Below, one piece after another: positions 53,414-63,617 of a DNA stretch of 64,000 nt. The position numbers and the translations under genes are program-made. Every line of letters starts with the position of its first letter. Within the stretch, counting starts at the first letter, position 1. The stretch is from Rhizobium sp. FKL33. GTDB lineage: Bacteria > Pseudomonadota > Alphaproteobacteria > Rhizobiales > Rhizobiaceae. The notes beneath the pieces are model-generated. The model did no database searches. It was not told the DNA's origin and was given only the letters and a program-made list of their open reading frames with translations. The DNA lies in contig NZ_STFX01000023.1 of NCBI RefSeq assembly GCF_005222915.1, positions 62,001-126,000 on the forward strand, given 5' to 3'.

Positions 53414-55684
53414 ATGAAAAAGCAATATGCGGCGGTTGATGGAACCGAAGGCGAAAACACACTCTCCTACAGTTCGATCTACGACAAGAAGACAGACACC
53501 ACGACCTATTACACCACGTTGAATGGGCTTGGCGGCAACGACACATTCCTTGTTGGCTCCGAAGATAGTCCGCCGTTGACGATCATCGGCGGCGATGGCG
53601 ACGACAGTGTTGAAATGGAAATGGGGAGCACCACCACCGTTTCCGTCGATGGTGGAGCAGGCGATGATCTTGTGCAAGTCAGGATCGGCTCGGACAATGC
53701 GGACAGCGTCGTTGACGGTGGCGAAGGCTTTGACACATTGGTCCTTTACGGCACATTCCGCGCCAACCGATTGAAGAGCTTCGAGGCGTTAAAATTGGAC
53801 CTTTCGACCACGATCTCCAACCGGGATCTGCATCGGTTCGAAGCCGTTTACACTGGCGCGGCAATCTTGAAGATGAAGGATCAGACCGACCTAGCGGGGG
53901 TAAACTTCGTCAATACCAGCGGCCAGCAAACTATCTGGGGCTCTGACGAAGATGACCGCCTTGACCTGACCGGGATAAACATAAACGCATCAATCAACGC
54001 CAACTATGGAGCTGACGTCATCATCGCAGGTGGCGGTCGCTTAAGTGCTTGGGGCGGCTACGGCGCCGACTTTATCCAAGGGGGAACCGGAGACGACTAT
54101 CTGAGCAATGGCGGAGTACGCTGGTACGGCTCCGACCTTTCAGAGACGGTGCTCGGCATGGCGGGCAATGACATCGTGGAGTATAATTGGGCAAAAGGCG
54201 TTTTTGACGGCGGCGAAGGCAAGGACACTCTCCAACTCCGCCTGGGCGAAATTAAGAGAGATCTCACCGAGATCAGTATAACGAATTTTGAAACTTTAAA
54301 TCTGTCAACATCCAATTCCGCAACAATCTCGGTCAATACCGCATTTTTTCAACAATTTGATCATATCAACGGCAGTGGAGACATATTCTTTACCGAGGCC
54401 GTCACCCTTGACGATCTGCCGACCCTTGCCCGCCACATCGACATTCACGGGTCGGACAGGGCTGATACGATCGATCTGAAGTCGTCGGAACAACAGCTTT
54501 CACTGTTTCTGGGCGATGGCAACGACCGGGTGATTGGCTATTTCAGCGCACTTGACCTCGACGGAGAAGACGGAAACGACTACCTCGTCGGCTCCAGCGT
54601 TCGTGACACGATCTCGGGCGGGAAAGGCGATGACACGATCGTGGCGGGGGCCGGCGACGATGTCATCCGAGTTTTCGAAGGAGCCGATATCGTCGATGCC
54701 GGAGATGGAGCGGATCTGCTCAACATCGACACCAAACAACTCCAGAACGGTGTGAAGATTGACTTCGGCGATGGCGACGATGTCGCCAAGCTTGCGGCCG
54801 GTCATGGAAAAGGCGGCGGCACGATTGACGGCGGAGCTGGGAAAGACCTGGTTCGGGCGACGGGTGACCTCTCGTCATTTGATTTCACCGGCGTTGAAGT
54901 GCTCAGCGTCGTCAAGTCCACCACGGGAGACGCGGATACCTTCGACAGCTTCGACAGGATCGAAACATCTCTTGTCTACGATATCGGACGCTATTTCAGG
55001 ATCAATCTCTCGGAGGGAGGAGAACTGACCTGGAAAAGGGCGTCGACAGGCAATCAGGGTCTACTTCGCGGCTCGGAAGACGCGGATATTCTCGATTTTG
55101 CCAATTCCAAGTTTCGCTGGAGTTACGATCTTGCCGGAGGAAATGACAGCCTGATCGGCACTGACCTGGGAGAGCGCATGCTCGGCGGCGACGGAGAAGA
55201 CTCCATCTCCGGCCAGAACGGAAAAGACTCAATCTACGGCCAAAACGGCGACGACCATCTGACGGGCGGCGATGGCGGCGACTTTCTCTTGGGAGGAAGC
55301 GGGAACGATATTCTCGAAGGAGGCGACCACTGGGACAACATTTTCGGCGGCGCCGGTGATGACGTCCTCAAGGGAGGCCCGGATGGCGATAACCTCTATG
55401 GCGAGGAGGGATCCGATCGCTTTATCTTCACACCGGCCAGCGAAGGCGACACAGTCAGGGACTTCCAAACAGATGGACCTGAGCGTGACATCATAGAGCT
55501 CTCGGGCTTTGGGGCTTTCAACGCTTTTGGAGATCTCAATGGCAGGATCAAGCAAAATAACGACCATACGATGATCGTCCTTGACGCCATTGTCTCGGCC
55601 TATCCGATGCATTGGGAGAATGTGCTCATCCTCAAGAATGTAACCGCACGAGATCTGTCCGCGGAGCACTTCACATTCTCATAG
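53414..55684 (+). CDS. RTX protein 1 of a four-gene operon
   Basis: The 756-residue protein alternates RTX blocks (GGDGDDSVE near 60; GGKGDDTIVAG near 410; GGDGEDSISG to GEEGSDRFIF near 595-680) with non-RTX modules of about 90 residues of the form GGEGxDTL...FExL...GSDEDDRLDL. It ends VTARDLSAEHFTFS, a type I secretion-like tail. ATG 53414 (MKKQYAAVDG) is preferred to TTG 53408. No signal peptide. The four genes are 46 to 58 bases apart and so probably one transcript. Confidence 0.88.
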   Translation: MKKQYAAVDGTEGENTLSYSSIYDKKTDTTTYYTTLNGLGGNDTFLVGSEDSPPLTIIGGDGDDSVEMEMGSTTTVSVDGGAGDDLVQVRIGSDNADSVVDGGEGFDTLVLYGTFRANRLKSFEALKLDLSTTISNRDLHRFEAVYTGAAILKMKDQTDLAGVNFVNTSGQQTIWGSDEDDRLDLTGININASINANYGADVIIAGGGRLSAWGGYGADFIQGGTGDDYLSNGGVRWYGSDLSETVLGMAGNDIVEYNWAKGVFDGGEGKDTLQLRLGEIKRDLTEISITNFETLNLSTSNSATISVNTAFFQQFDHINGSGDIFFTEAVTLDDLPTLARHIDIHGSDRADTIDLKSSEQQLSLFLGDGNDRVIGYFSALDLDGEDGNDYLVGSSVRDTISGGKGDDTIVAGAGDDVIRVFEGADIVDAGDGADLLNIDTKQLQNGVKIDFGDGDDVAKLAAGHGKGGGTIDGGAGKDLVRATGDLSSFDFTGVEVLSVVKSTTGDADTFDSFDRIETSLVYDIGRYFRINLSEGGELTWKRASTGNQGLLRGSEDADILDFANSKFRWSYDLAGGNDSLIGTDLGERMLGGDGEDSISGQNGKDSIYGQNGDDHLTGGDGGDFLLGGSGNDILEGGDHWDNIFGGAGDDVLKGGPDGDNLYGEEGSDRFIFTPASEGDTVRDFQTDGPERDIIELSGFGAFNAFGDLNGRIKQNNDHTMIVLDAIVSAYPMHWENVLILKNVTARDLSAEHFTFS

Positions 55685-55732
55685 AGGCCGATCCTACGAC
55701 ACCATGCGAGCATCTGAGACGGAAAACGCAAT

Positions 55733-57298
55733 ATGACAGATTTCATCAAGGGATTCGTGGTACAGGGCGACGCCAACAACAACACCTTGCGCACGCTTTA
55801 CAAACGAGAAAACAACGAGCTACATCTCTATAATATTGTTATGGCCGGCGATGGCAGCGATATCATTCGCGCAAACGATCTCGTGGCCAAAGAAACGGGA
55901 TCTTCTCTCTATGGCGAAGGCGGTGACGACTACATCTTTGATTCCAAAGCGCGGGACACTTTAAGCGGCGGCGCTGGAGACGACTATATATCGTCGGTGG
56001 CGGACCATGGCGTTCAGGGTCAGAATGACAAATTTGATGTCATTGAGGGCGGCGACGGTTTCGACACGCTGAAATTTTCCGGTCGCATCGACGCGAAATC
56101 GTCGGGCTTTGAGAAGATAATCGTCGGAGGCTCTGTAGACCTGTCGGGTCTGGATCTATCCTCCGTCACGGAGATCGCCGCCGCAGGTTCCAGCGCCACC
56201 ATTCAACTTGGATCTGCTCATGACATGTCGCACATTACCTTCGATGATGTCATTGATCATTACAGACTGAAAGGCTCACACGGCGACGACCGTCTCGACA
56301 TGTCTGGCAACGGCTCAGCTTTTCAATTCGACGGTAAAGAAGGCAACGACTATCTGCGTAGCAACGACGTGGACGCCGTTATTTGGGGCGGAAGCGGCAA
56401 CGACACGCTGGTCGGCGGCGACGGCGACGATGTCATCGGCGGCGAAAGCGGATCCGATCTCATTCGCGCCGATAGCGGCGACGACAAGCTCATCCTCAAC
56501 AATGACGGCGATGAGGCGCATGGGGGTAGCGGCAGCGATCGGTTCGTCGTCAATTTCACGAAAAAAACCGGAAACGTGGCTCTCTATGGCGACGCTGGCG
56601 ACGATCACTTCGAAATCGGGAAGCTGACTCGGAAAACCGAACTGGTTATCCAAGGCGGAGGCGGCTATGACAGTTTGGCGGCGAGCGGCAACCTGTCTGG
56701 CGTAGTCGGCAACGTCGACAAACTCGTCTTCAAAGGCGAATTGATCGTTGCGACCGAATTCCTCGGCACAATCACGGATCTGCAAGTCAGCCGGGACCCG
56801 ATGACCGTTCGCGGTCACATAACCCTGTCCGATGGAGGCGATTTGAGCTGGCGCGGCAGCAAGCAGACTGCTGATCTCTATGGATCCAACCAAGACACAG
56901 AATACGACATGCGACGCGTCACCAACGCGACGAGAATTTTTGCCGGTGAAGGTAACGACACGTTCTTTGCAGGCTCAGGTGGTTCGGTCGTGCTCGGTGA
57001 TGATGGCGATGACACCTTCATCAGTGGCAAAGGCAACGACACCTTTTACGGCGAAGATGGAAGAGATGTATTTGTGGTCCGGTCCATTCTGGGCAAGGAC
57101 GAGTTCATCATTGACACATCCGGAAGCGACCACGACGTGATCGATCTTTCCCGGGTGAAAGATATCGAGAACTTCACCGATCTGAAGCGCTATCTAACCG
57201 GCCCGGCTTACGACCTCACCATCGATTTCGGGGACGGAAACCAATTACACATTGGTGCGGCGGACGACCTTCTGCAAGCGAAACACTTCATCTTCTAG
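55733..57298 (+). CDS. RTX protein 2 of a four-gene operon
   Basis: The 521-residue protein has RTX repeats at about 60-100, 205-270 (GGSGNDTLVGG) and 415-460 (GDDGDDTFISG), separated by two non-RTX modules; the second includes HITLSDGGDLSW. The DVIDLSRVKDIENF segment and the ending LLQAKHFIF mark the secretion tail. Paralogue of its neighbours. Confidence 0.87.
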   Translation: MTDFIKGFVVQGDANNNTLRTLYKRENNELHLYNIVMAGDGSDIIRANDLVAKETGSSLYGEGGDDYIFDSKARDTLSGGAGDDYISSVADHGVQGQNDKFDVIEGGDGFDTLKFSGRIDAKSSGFEKIIVGGSVDLSGLDLSSVTEIAAAGSSATIQLGSAHDMSHITFDDVIDHYRLKGSHGDDRLDMSGNGSAFQFDGKEGNDYLRSNDVDAVIWGGSGNDTLVGGDGDDVIGGESGSDLIRADSGDDKLILNNDGDEAHGGSGSDRFVVNFTKKTGNVALYGDAGDDHFEIGKLTRKTELVIQGGGGYDSLAASGNLSGVVGNVDKLVFKGELIVATEFLGTITDLQVSRDPMTVRGHITLSDGGDLSWRGSKQTADLYGSNQDTEYDMRRVTNATRIFAGEGNDTFFAGSGGSVVLGDDGDDTFISGKGNDTFYGEDGRDVFVVRSILGKDEFIIDTSGSDHDVIDLSRVKDIENFTDLKRYLTGPAYDLTIDFGDGNQLHIGAADDLLQAKHFIF

Positions 57299-57356
57299 GC
57301 ATTTTTTCGTGAACGGCGGCTGGTGAGCCGCCTCCTCAATATCGTGGCGGTGCTTC

Positions 57357-59006
57357 ATGTATACTTGGGATCAGACAACGGTCGTCGGCTCACAGTCAAA
57401 CGACGTCATCTCGTTCAATATTCTCCAGGCTCCGGGCCAGGAGAGCAAACGGGCGACGATTTTGGGCTACGGGGGGAATGACGAGATCTCCGTCGTCAAC
57501 ACCAAGGCAAACGGGGTTGTCATTGATGGCGGCGACGGGCGCGATGTCATACTGGGTTCGAAAGGTCGCGATATCCTGATGGGAGGAGCCGGAAACGACC
57601 TGATCACGGCTCGCGGCGCCAATGCCTCCCTGTACGGTGGCGACGGTGATGACGTTATCCGGGTTTCCGCGGCGGCCTATATCGAAGGCGGAGATGGGGA
57701 CGACACTTTCTTTCGTAGTCTGCAAGACAACGCCACCGTTAACGGAGGCGCAGGCGACGATACGATGGTCATTAGCAGCCGATCTGAATTGTCGCTGGAA
57801 AAGACGCTGCTTTTCTCGCGATCTTTCACCGACGTGGAGCATTTCGCCGTTCAAGGATCGATCTATCTGTCTCAGGACATCATGAGCCTGCTTGGCTCGG
57901 TTTCCTCTTTCCATGATGACGACGTCTCTATTCATTTAACCGGTGACGGAGCCCGCATCGGCAAGGGCTTTCTTGACGGTGACTTTGGCGGAACCATCAT
58001 GGGAACCCGAGGCGACGACGTCATCAATCTGCGCGGCGCTCAAAACGATCTTCGGCTGGCGGGCGACGACGGCAATGATCTCCTCTACGGCAACGATCTC
58101 GACAATGTCATCGTCGGAGGAACTGGGATCGATACGCTTTATGGCGGCAGGGGCGACGATACATTGTATTCCGAGGACACGTCTTCCAACACCATGTTCA
58201 AGGAGGGCGATCTCAACAAGCTATATGGCGACGCCGGAGACGACCGCCTCATTTTCATCGGCAATTACGGGTCCGGCTGGGGCGGCGCCGGCAATGACGT
58301 CTTCATAGCCGAAACAACTTATTTGCATGATATCGAAGGATCATTTTACGGCGGCGGCGGCAACGATCTCTTCAAAATGGACAGCGTCGATGGCACGGTC
58401 GTGGGAGGAGCCGGAAAAGATATTCTCGAGATAGCGCATGGGCTGGGCGACAAGACGGTGCTCGATGTCGAGATCCTCAGAGGTCATGACCTATCGGGAC
58501 CCGCTGCGGCGCTGAACGCCGTCGATTTGCTCGACGTGACAGGAAATGGCCAGGTAGCGGTGACAGACGGTGAACTGCTGGCGCCAACGCGCATCAACGG
58601 AAAATTCTGGGTCAATGGCAGCGACGAAGACAATGCCATCGATCTCTCACACACCCGCATAGACGGTCGGAACCTCGGCGTTTATTTGCAAGGCGGCGAC
58701 GATCAATTCCGCGGAACAGCCGGGAACGAGACGATAGACGGCGGAGGCGGCGTCGATACGATCTATCTCAGCGACCGTATCGGGCACGATACGATCACGG
58801 ATTTCTCGACCAATGCGAAAGAAGAAGATCGACTCGATTTCTCGAACTCGAAAACCATCCGCGACATCGACGATCTCAAAGCGCATTCCGACATTATCGT
58901 CGATGATCTCTATTATGTCCTGATCGTCCATATGGGCAAATCCGAACTTCGGGTCGAATTTGATAGCTATAACTGGACGTTGGACGCCAACAACCTGATT
59001 TTCTGA
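57357..59006 (+). CDS. RTX protein 3 of a four-gene operon
   Basis: The 549-residue protein has RTX repeats concentrated at about 35-145 and 225-345 (GGTGIDTLYGGRGDDTLY, GGAGNDVFIAE). Non-RTX modules of the same type lie between and after. It ends YNWTLDANNLIF. Second half module: VLDVEILRGHDLSGP...VNGSDEDNAIDLSH. Confidence 0.87.
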   Translation: MYTWDQTTVVGSQSNDVISFNILQAPGQESKRATILGYGGNDEISVVNTKANGVVIDGGDGRDVILGSKGRDILMGGAGNDLITARGANASLYGGDGDDVIRVSAAAYIEGGDGDDTFFRSLQDNATVNGGAGDDTMVISSRSELSLEKTLLFSRSFTDVEHFAVQGSIYLSQDIMSLLGSVSSFHDDDVSIHLTGDGARIGKGFLDGDFGGTIMGTRGDDVINLRGAQNDLRLAGDDGNDLLYGNDLDNVIVGGTGIDTLYGGRGDDTLYSEDTSSNTMFKEGDLNKLYGDAGDDRLIFIGNYGSGWGGAGNDVFIAETTYLHDIEGSFYGGGGNDLFKMDSVDGTVVGGAGKDILEIAHGLGDKTVLDVEILRGHDLSGPAAALNAVDLLDVTGNGQVAVTDGELLAPTRINGKFWVNGSDEDNAIDLSHTRIDGRNLGVYLQGGDDQFRGTAGNETIDGGGGVDTIYLSDRIGHDTITDFSTNAKEEDRLDFSNSKTIRDIDDLKAHSDIIVDDLYYVLIVHMGKSELRVEFDSYNWTLDANNLIF

Positions 59007-59052
59007 CCTTTTCACGATTTGACTCGGCGCGTGGCACAACGGATTTCTAACA

Positions 59053-60714
59053 ATGACAAGATACATCTCTAAGCTGGTCACCATCGACGGCAATACAATT
59101 ACCGGCTCCGCAAGCGACGACAGGGTCAACCTGGACAAGAAGCCCATTGATTCAGCCTTCGTGTTCGCAGATCTCGGTGACGGTGACGATATCCTGAGAG
59201 ATCACGAAGACGATCCGTGGTTCGGCAATTATTACATGTCAGTGCATGGTGGAAACGGTGATGACAGCCTGTATGGCGGCATTTCGCCCGACGCTCTCTA
59301 TGGCGACGGCGGGGACGACTATATCTACCTTTATGGAGATTTCGACACGCAGGAACTGTCGACGGCGATCGGCGGCGCCGGCAACGACACAATCGAAATC
59401 CGCGAATGCGGCAATGCCTATGGCGGCGACGGCAGCGATACGATCACCATAAAGGAACCTGTTGATGCGGGAACCATAAGCGGCGGCGCGGGAAACGATA
59501 CGCTGGTTTTGAAAGCGTCAACTCTTTTCACTTTAGAAGATCTGAATGTGGATACGGTCGAGCGCGTGGTCTTTAACAACTCTTATTCATGGAATGTTGA
59601 CCTCAAAACGACGGACGAATTCCTTGATAACTTTGATAAGATTGGCTTCAAGGGAAAGCCGTTTGATCTCTACTTTTCCAACCGGACAGATTTCCGATCT
59701 CCGGAAATTTTCGAACGCTTTAACTTCAATATCTTCGGTTCTGACAGCGATGACATCATCAAGCTGGGCGAGACCGAAGGTTTGACCCTGCAGGGCGGCT
59801 ACGGCGACGATGTGCTTCAGGGCCGAAACGTAATTGGGGGTGAAGGCTTCGACACCATTTACGGAACGAGACTGAACGACAAACTCTCTACCGGAGATAC
59901 GGCGGACGCCGACACTGTTTACGCCGGCGAGGGTGACGATCAAATTTCGGCGCACAACAGAGGGGACATGGTCTACGGCGGGGATGGGGATGACACAATC
60001 TTCGCGTTGCGGAATGAGAAGCCATTTACCGGCATCATTTCCGGTGGAGAAGGCGCCGACATTTTGGCCGTTTCGAAAGGATATTCAATATTTGACGATA
60101 TATCCTTGAATTACAAGGGTGGATCCGGAGTGGATACGCTGAAGTTTAATGAGGGAACACTGAAGTCGAACGACAAAATCCAAGCTGAAATCCTTGATGT
60201 TTACAACGTTTTGGCAACAGCGAAACAATTGAGCGACTTTGATCTCATCCGGCTGCGCGGCAAGAGTGGAATGCTCGGTATTACAGAGGCCGGGGAACTG
60301 GATCTCTCTAAAGTGGAATTTGGTGGAGGAAACATTTACCGGATTGCCGGCTCAAAGGGCGACGACAATATTCACCAGGACTCCGACAGCGACCAGAACC
60401 TGTCGATCGGCGGCGGCAAGGGCAATGACGTTATTGCCGGTGGGGCAGGTGATGACAAGCTGACTGGCGGCGACGGCGTCGATCGTTTCGTGTTCAGAAA
60501 TGACTTCGGCGTCGACCGGATTCATGATTTTGCATTTGGGCCCAACCACGACGTCATCGATCTCTCCGGTGTGGCGTCTGTGAAATCCTTTTCCGACGTC
60601 GAGAAACACATGGACGGCAACAATCGGCATGTGACGATCACACTGGACGAAGGCTCAATCACGCTTGACAGCGTCAGCAGCGACGACCTCGACGACAGCA
60701 TGTTTTTATTTTGA
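59053..60714 (+). CDS. RTX protein 4 of a four-gene operon
   Basis: The 553-residue protein opens ITGSASDDRVNLD. RTX repeats lie at about 70-155, 240-330 and 450-480 (GGGKGNDVIAGGAGDDKLTG), interleaved with modules such as VERVVFNN...FNIFGSDSDDIIKLG and AEILDVYNV...GSKGDDNIHQ. It ends VSSDDLDDSMFLF. Last gene of the operon, followed by the convergent membrane gene. Confidence 0.87.
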   Translation: MTRYISKLVTIDGNTITGSASDDRVNLDKKPIDSAFVFADLGDGDDILRDHEDDPWFGNYYMSVHGGNGDDSLYGGISPDALYGDGGDDYIYLYGDFDTQELSTAIGGAGNDTIEIRECGNAYGGDGSDTITIKEPVDAGTISGGAGNDTLVLKASTLFTLEDLNVDTVERVVFNNSYSWNVDLKTTDEFLDNFDKIGFKGKPFDLYFSNRTDFRSPEIFERFNFNIFGSDSDDIIKLGETEGLTLQGGYGDDVLQGRNVIGGEGFDTIYGTRLNDKLSTGDTADADTVYAGEGDDQISAHNRGDMVYGGDGDDTIFALRNEKPFTGIISGGEGADILAVSKGYSIFDDISLNYKGGSGVDTLKFNEGTLKSNDKIQAEILDVYNVLATAKQLSDFDLIRLRGKSGMLGITEAGELDLSKVEFGGGNIYRIAGSKGDDNIHQDSDSDQNLSIGGGKGNDVIAGGAGDDKLTGGDGVDRFVFRNDFGVDRIHDFAFGPNHDVIDLSGVASVKSFSDVEKHMDGNNRHVTITLDEGSITLDSVSSDDLDDSMFLF

Positions 60715-60794
60715 CGTCCCCAAACCTGCGTTGGCGATATGAGGATTGTCAGATCGAACAGCGCGAGGATACGCGTCAACGAACGGCAGCGGCC

Positions 60795-61259
60795 TTACCG
60801 CCGGGGCCGATCGACGGCGTCCTCACGGCGACTCCCGCCCAAAATCAGGACAAGTCCGATGACGACGAAGATCGCGCCGGCGCCGAGGCTGACCAGCGTG
60901 ACGAAGCCGCTGACCGCCAAGCCGACGACACCCGTCAACAGCGCCGCCTCGCCGGGCGCGGCGGCGTCGCCCGGGATGATCACGTCGAGGAGCGACTGGC
61001 CGGTGAGCAGGATCGTGGAGACGGGAAGGGAGAAAAAGCTCAGACCCGCCATCAGAAAGCCGCGCCCGAAGGCTTTCCTGATCGTCGGAGCGAGGAAGGT
61101 GAGGATCGCCGAGACAAGCACCACGGCCGGGGCGAAGAACGGCGATGGATCGGCGTCCGACGAACCGAACGCCGCCACAGCCGGAGCCAGCGCAAAAGCT
61201 GCCAGCGCGCCGAACAACACGCCCGCCAACACTCTGGCCGCGGCTTTGACAAATTCCAT
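60795..61259 (-). CDS. Membrane protein of unknown function, three or four helices
   Basis: The 154-residue protein has hydrophobic helices at about 8-28, 42-60, 70-85 and 105-140. The loops are short and it ends SRREDAVDRPRR. ATG 61259 (MEFVKAAARV) has GGGGA upstream at a suitable distance. It has no recognised family. Confidence 0.65.
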   Translation of the reverse strand: MEFVKAAARVLAGVLFGALAAFALAPAVAAFGSSDADPSPFFAPAVVLVSAILTFLAPTIRKAFGRGFLMAGLSFFSLPVSTILLTGQSLLDVIIPGDAAAPGEAALLTGVVGLAVSGFVTLVSLGAGAIFVVIGLVLILGGSRREDAVDRPRR

Positions 61260-61516
61260 TTTCGCAGTCCCCATTCCGATTGACGGCAAGTATCGGGGAA
61301 GCGCAGGCCGCGTCAATCGGATCATCGACGCCGCCCTCTGATTCAGATCGGAAAGCCGATCATGTTCAGTGGGGAAAAGCCATGCGGGCGGCACTCGTCG
61401 CCATCGTGATCGGCCCGGATTTCAGGTTGCGCCGGGCGCACCGGCGGAAACTGGCTACAGCGCCCGATGGGCGGGATCGACCGGGTCGGATGAGGTCCCG
61501 GCGGCAATCCCCGACA

Positions 61517-62746
61517 TTATCCCGCCTCGGCGAGATGCGCCTGAAGCCGGAAGCTGTCGGGCAGGCGCTCGGGCTCGCGGCCCTCGATGATCTCGACCAG
61601 GACATCGGCCAGCGCATGCGCCACGCCGAAGGAGATCTTGAAGCCGCCGGTCATGGCGAGGATGTTGGCGTGGTCGGGCAGCGGGCCGAGCATGGGGTCG
61701 CGCCCGATCGCCTTGGGGCGGAGGCCGGCCCAGCGTTCGATGACCGGAGCCTCGCGCAGCGCGGGGATGAGCGCGCGGGCTTTTTCCACGACGTCGTCGA
61801 GCTGGGCGTCGGTGGCGAACGGGTCGTCATAGCTGTTTTCGGAGGTCGAGCCCACCGCGACATGGCTGCGGGCATTTGGGCCGCCGGCATGCGGCACCAC
61901 ATAGACGCCGTCGAGGAAAGCCACCGGCAGGCCGGGGTCGAGATCGGCGGCGATGAGGGCGGCCTGCCCTTTCACCCCCTGCCCCAGCGGCTTGTTGACG
62001 GGCGGCAGCAGGCGTTCCAATTGCGTGAAGGCGTCGACGCCGGAGGCGAGGACGAGGCGGTCGAAAAGGATGTCGCCGCCATAGGCTTCGCCGCCTTCTT
62101 CCGCCGGGCTTGCGCCCGAGGCGCGGAGGCGGGCGCGGCCGGCTGCGGCGTCGATGCTTTCGAGCTCGGTTCCGGTGAAGAGGCGGGCATTCGGCCGACC
62201 TCTGAGCCAGGCGGCGAGCACGGAGGCGAGGCCGCGCGGGCTGACGCGGGCGGCGAGCGTGTCATGCACATAGCCGCCGTCTGCGAAAGCGGGGTCGATA
62301 TAACCGGGGACCGCGGCGGCGTCCGAGACGCGCCAGTGGAAGGCGGCATCGGGCGTCGTCCAGGCCGATGCGGCGTCCTGCTGGTGGCGTTCGGCAATGG
62401 CGCGCAGATGCGGTTTCGGCAGCGGAATGATGCGGCCGACCCTGGCGTAGCCGGCGGAGAGGCCGGTTTCGGCTTCCAGCGGCGCGAGCTGATCGGGCAG
62501 CGACAGAAGCGCGTCGAACTGGAATTTCTTCTTTTTGCCGAAGTGATTGGGCATCCAGGGAAAGAGCGCCCCGAGCAGCCCGCCCGACGCGCCGGCGCCC
62601 GGCCGGGCGCGGTCGATCAGCGTCACCGCATAGCCGGCGTCGACCGCCTTCACCGCCGCCCAGAGGCCCATGACGCCCGCGCCCACGATGAGAATGTCGG
62701 TTGTGAATTGACCGGACGCGGCGGGCGGATTATCGGCTTTCGACAT
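61517..62746 (-). CDS. FAD-dependent oxidoreductase, possible MnmC2-like half
   Basis: The 409-residue DAO-type protein has the FAD motif ILIVGAGVMGLWAAVKAVDAGY (about 19-40) and MTGGFKISFGVAHALADVL near the C-terminus. It is head-to-head with mnmD. In enterobacteria the two activities, mnm5 methylation and FAD-dependent removal of the carboxymethyl group, are joined in the bifunctional MnmC protein. Here the FAD half may be the separate partner, but it could also be a general amino acid oxidase. ATG 62746 overlaps the mnmD ATG. Confidence 0.8.
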   Translation of the reverse strand: MSKADNPPAASGQFTTDILIVGAGVMGLWAAVKAVDAGYAVTLIDRARPGAGASGGLLGALFPWMPNHFGKKKKFQFDALLSLPDQLAPLEAETGLSAGYARVGRIIPLPKPHLRAIAERHQQDAASAWTTPDAAFHWRVSDAAAVPGYIDPAFADGGYVHDTLAARVSPRGLASVLAAWLRGRPNARLFTGTELESIDAAAGRARLRASGASPAEEGGEAYGGDILFDRLVLASGVDAFTQLERLLPPVNKPLGQGVKGQAALIAADLDPGLPVAFLDGVYVVPHAGGPNARSHVAVGSTSENSYDDPFATDAQLDDVVEKARALIPALREAPVIERWAGLRPKAIGRDPMLGPLPDHANILAMTGGFKISFGVAHALADVLVEIIEGREPERLPDSFRLQAHLAEAG

Positions 62747-63470
62747 GGACACCACGGATACTGCTGAAGACGCGAAGCTGGACTGGATCGAGGGCGATAT
62801 GCCCTATTCGACCCTGTTTGGCGATCATTTTTATTGCCGCAGCGACGGCCGCGCCGAATGCGGCCATGTGTTTCTCGGCGCCAACCACCTGCCGGACCGC
62901 TGGTCCCCGGGCGGGGCTTTCGCAATCGGCGAACTCGGCTTCGGCACGGGGCTGAATTTCTGCGAGACGCTGAGGACATGGCGGGTTGCGCGCGCGGCGG
63001 GACAAGCGCCGGGGACGCTCGGCTTCACCTCCTTCGAACTTTATCCGATGGAGCGGGAAGCGATCGCAAAGGCGCTGAGCCGCTGGCCGGAGCTGACGCG
63101 CGAGCGCGACGATCTCCTGGCGCTCTGGCCTGACAAGCCTGAGGCCGACGTGACGCTGGCCTTCGCGCCCGAGGTGACGCTGCGGGTGATCGTCGGCGAT
63201 GCGCTGGACCGGCTTTCCGCGCGCGAGGATCTGTTCGACGCCTGGTATCTCGACGGCTTCGCGCCGTCCCGCAATCCGGCCATGTGGTCCGAGGAGCTGA
63301 TGGCGGCGGTGTTTGACCATACGCGGCCCGGCGGCATCTTTGCGACTTACGCCGCCGCCGGCTTCGTGCGTCGCAATCTCATGGCCGCCGGCTTTAAGGT
63401 GGAGCGGCGGCCGGGCTTTGCGGGGAAGCGGGAAATGCTCAGGGGAACAAAACCCGAAACTTTTGCGTAA
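62745..63470 (+). CDS. mnmD: tRNA (mnm5s2U34) methyltransferase
   Basis: The 241-residue protein has the SAM-binding motif ELGFGTGLNFCETLR, the MnmD signature WIEGDMPYSTLFGDHFY, and DAWYLDGFAPSRNPAMWSEELM. It methylates the aminomethyl group on wobble uridine 34 of tRNAs for Lys, Glu and others. It is the stand-alone MnmD form, without the FAD domain of MnmC. The start ATG 62745 shares AT with the divergent FAD gene, so neither gene has room for a separate 5' leader. Confidence 0.92.
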   Translation: MDTTDTAEDAKLDWIEGDMPYSTLFGDHFYCRSDGRAECGHVFLGANHLPDRWSPGGAFAIGELGFGTGLNFCETLRTWRVARAAGQAPGTLGFTSFELYPMEREAIAKALSRWPELTRERDDLLALWPDKPEADVTLAFAPEVTLRVIVGDALDRLSAREDLFDAWYLDGFAPSRNPAMWSEELMAAVFDHTRPGGIFATYAAAGFVRRNLMAAGFKVERRPGFAGKREMLRGTKPETFA

Positions 63471-63617
63471 AGCCAAACGTGCCAACAACACAATTTAACT
63501 AGGCATTCGTCGACGGCAACGGATACCTTGACGTATTTTTTTGGACACTATTTACAAGTTGCTAATTTCAAATCAGAGTTGTCACACAGACACATATTCC
63601 AAGAGGGCGTTAGCGAC

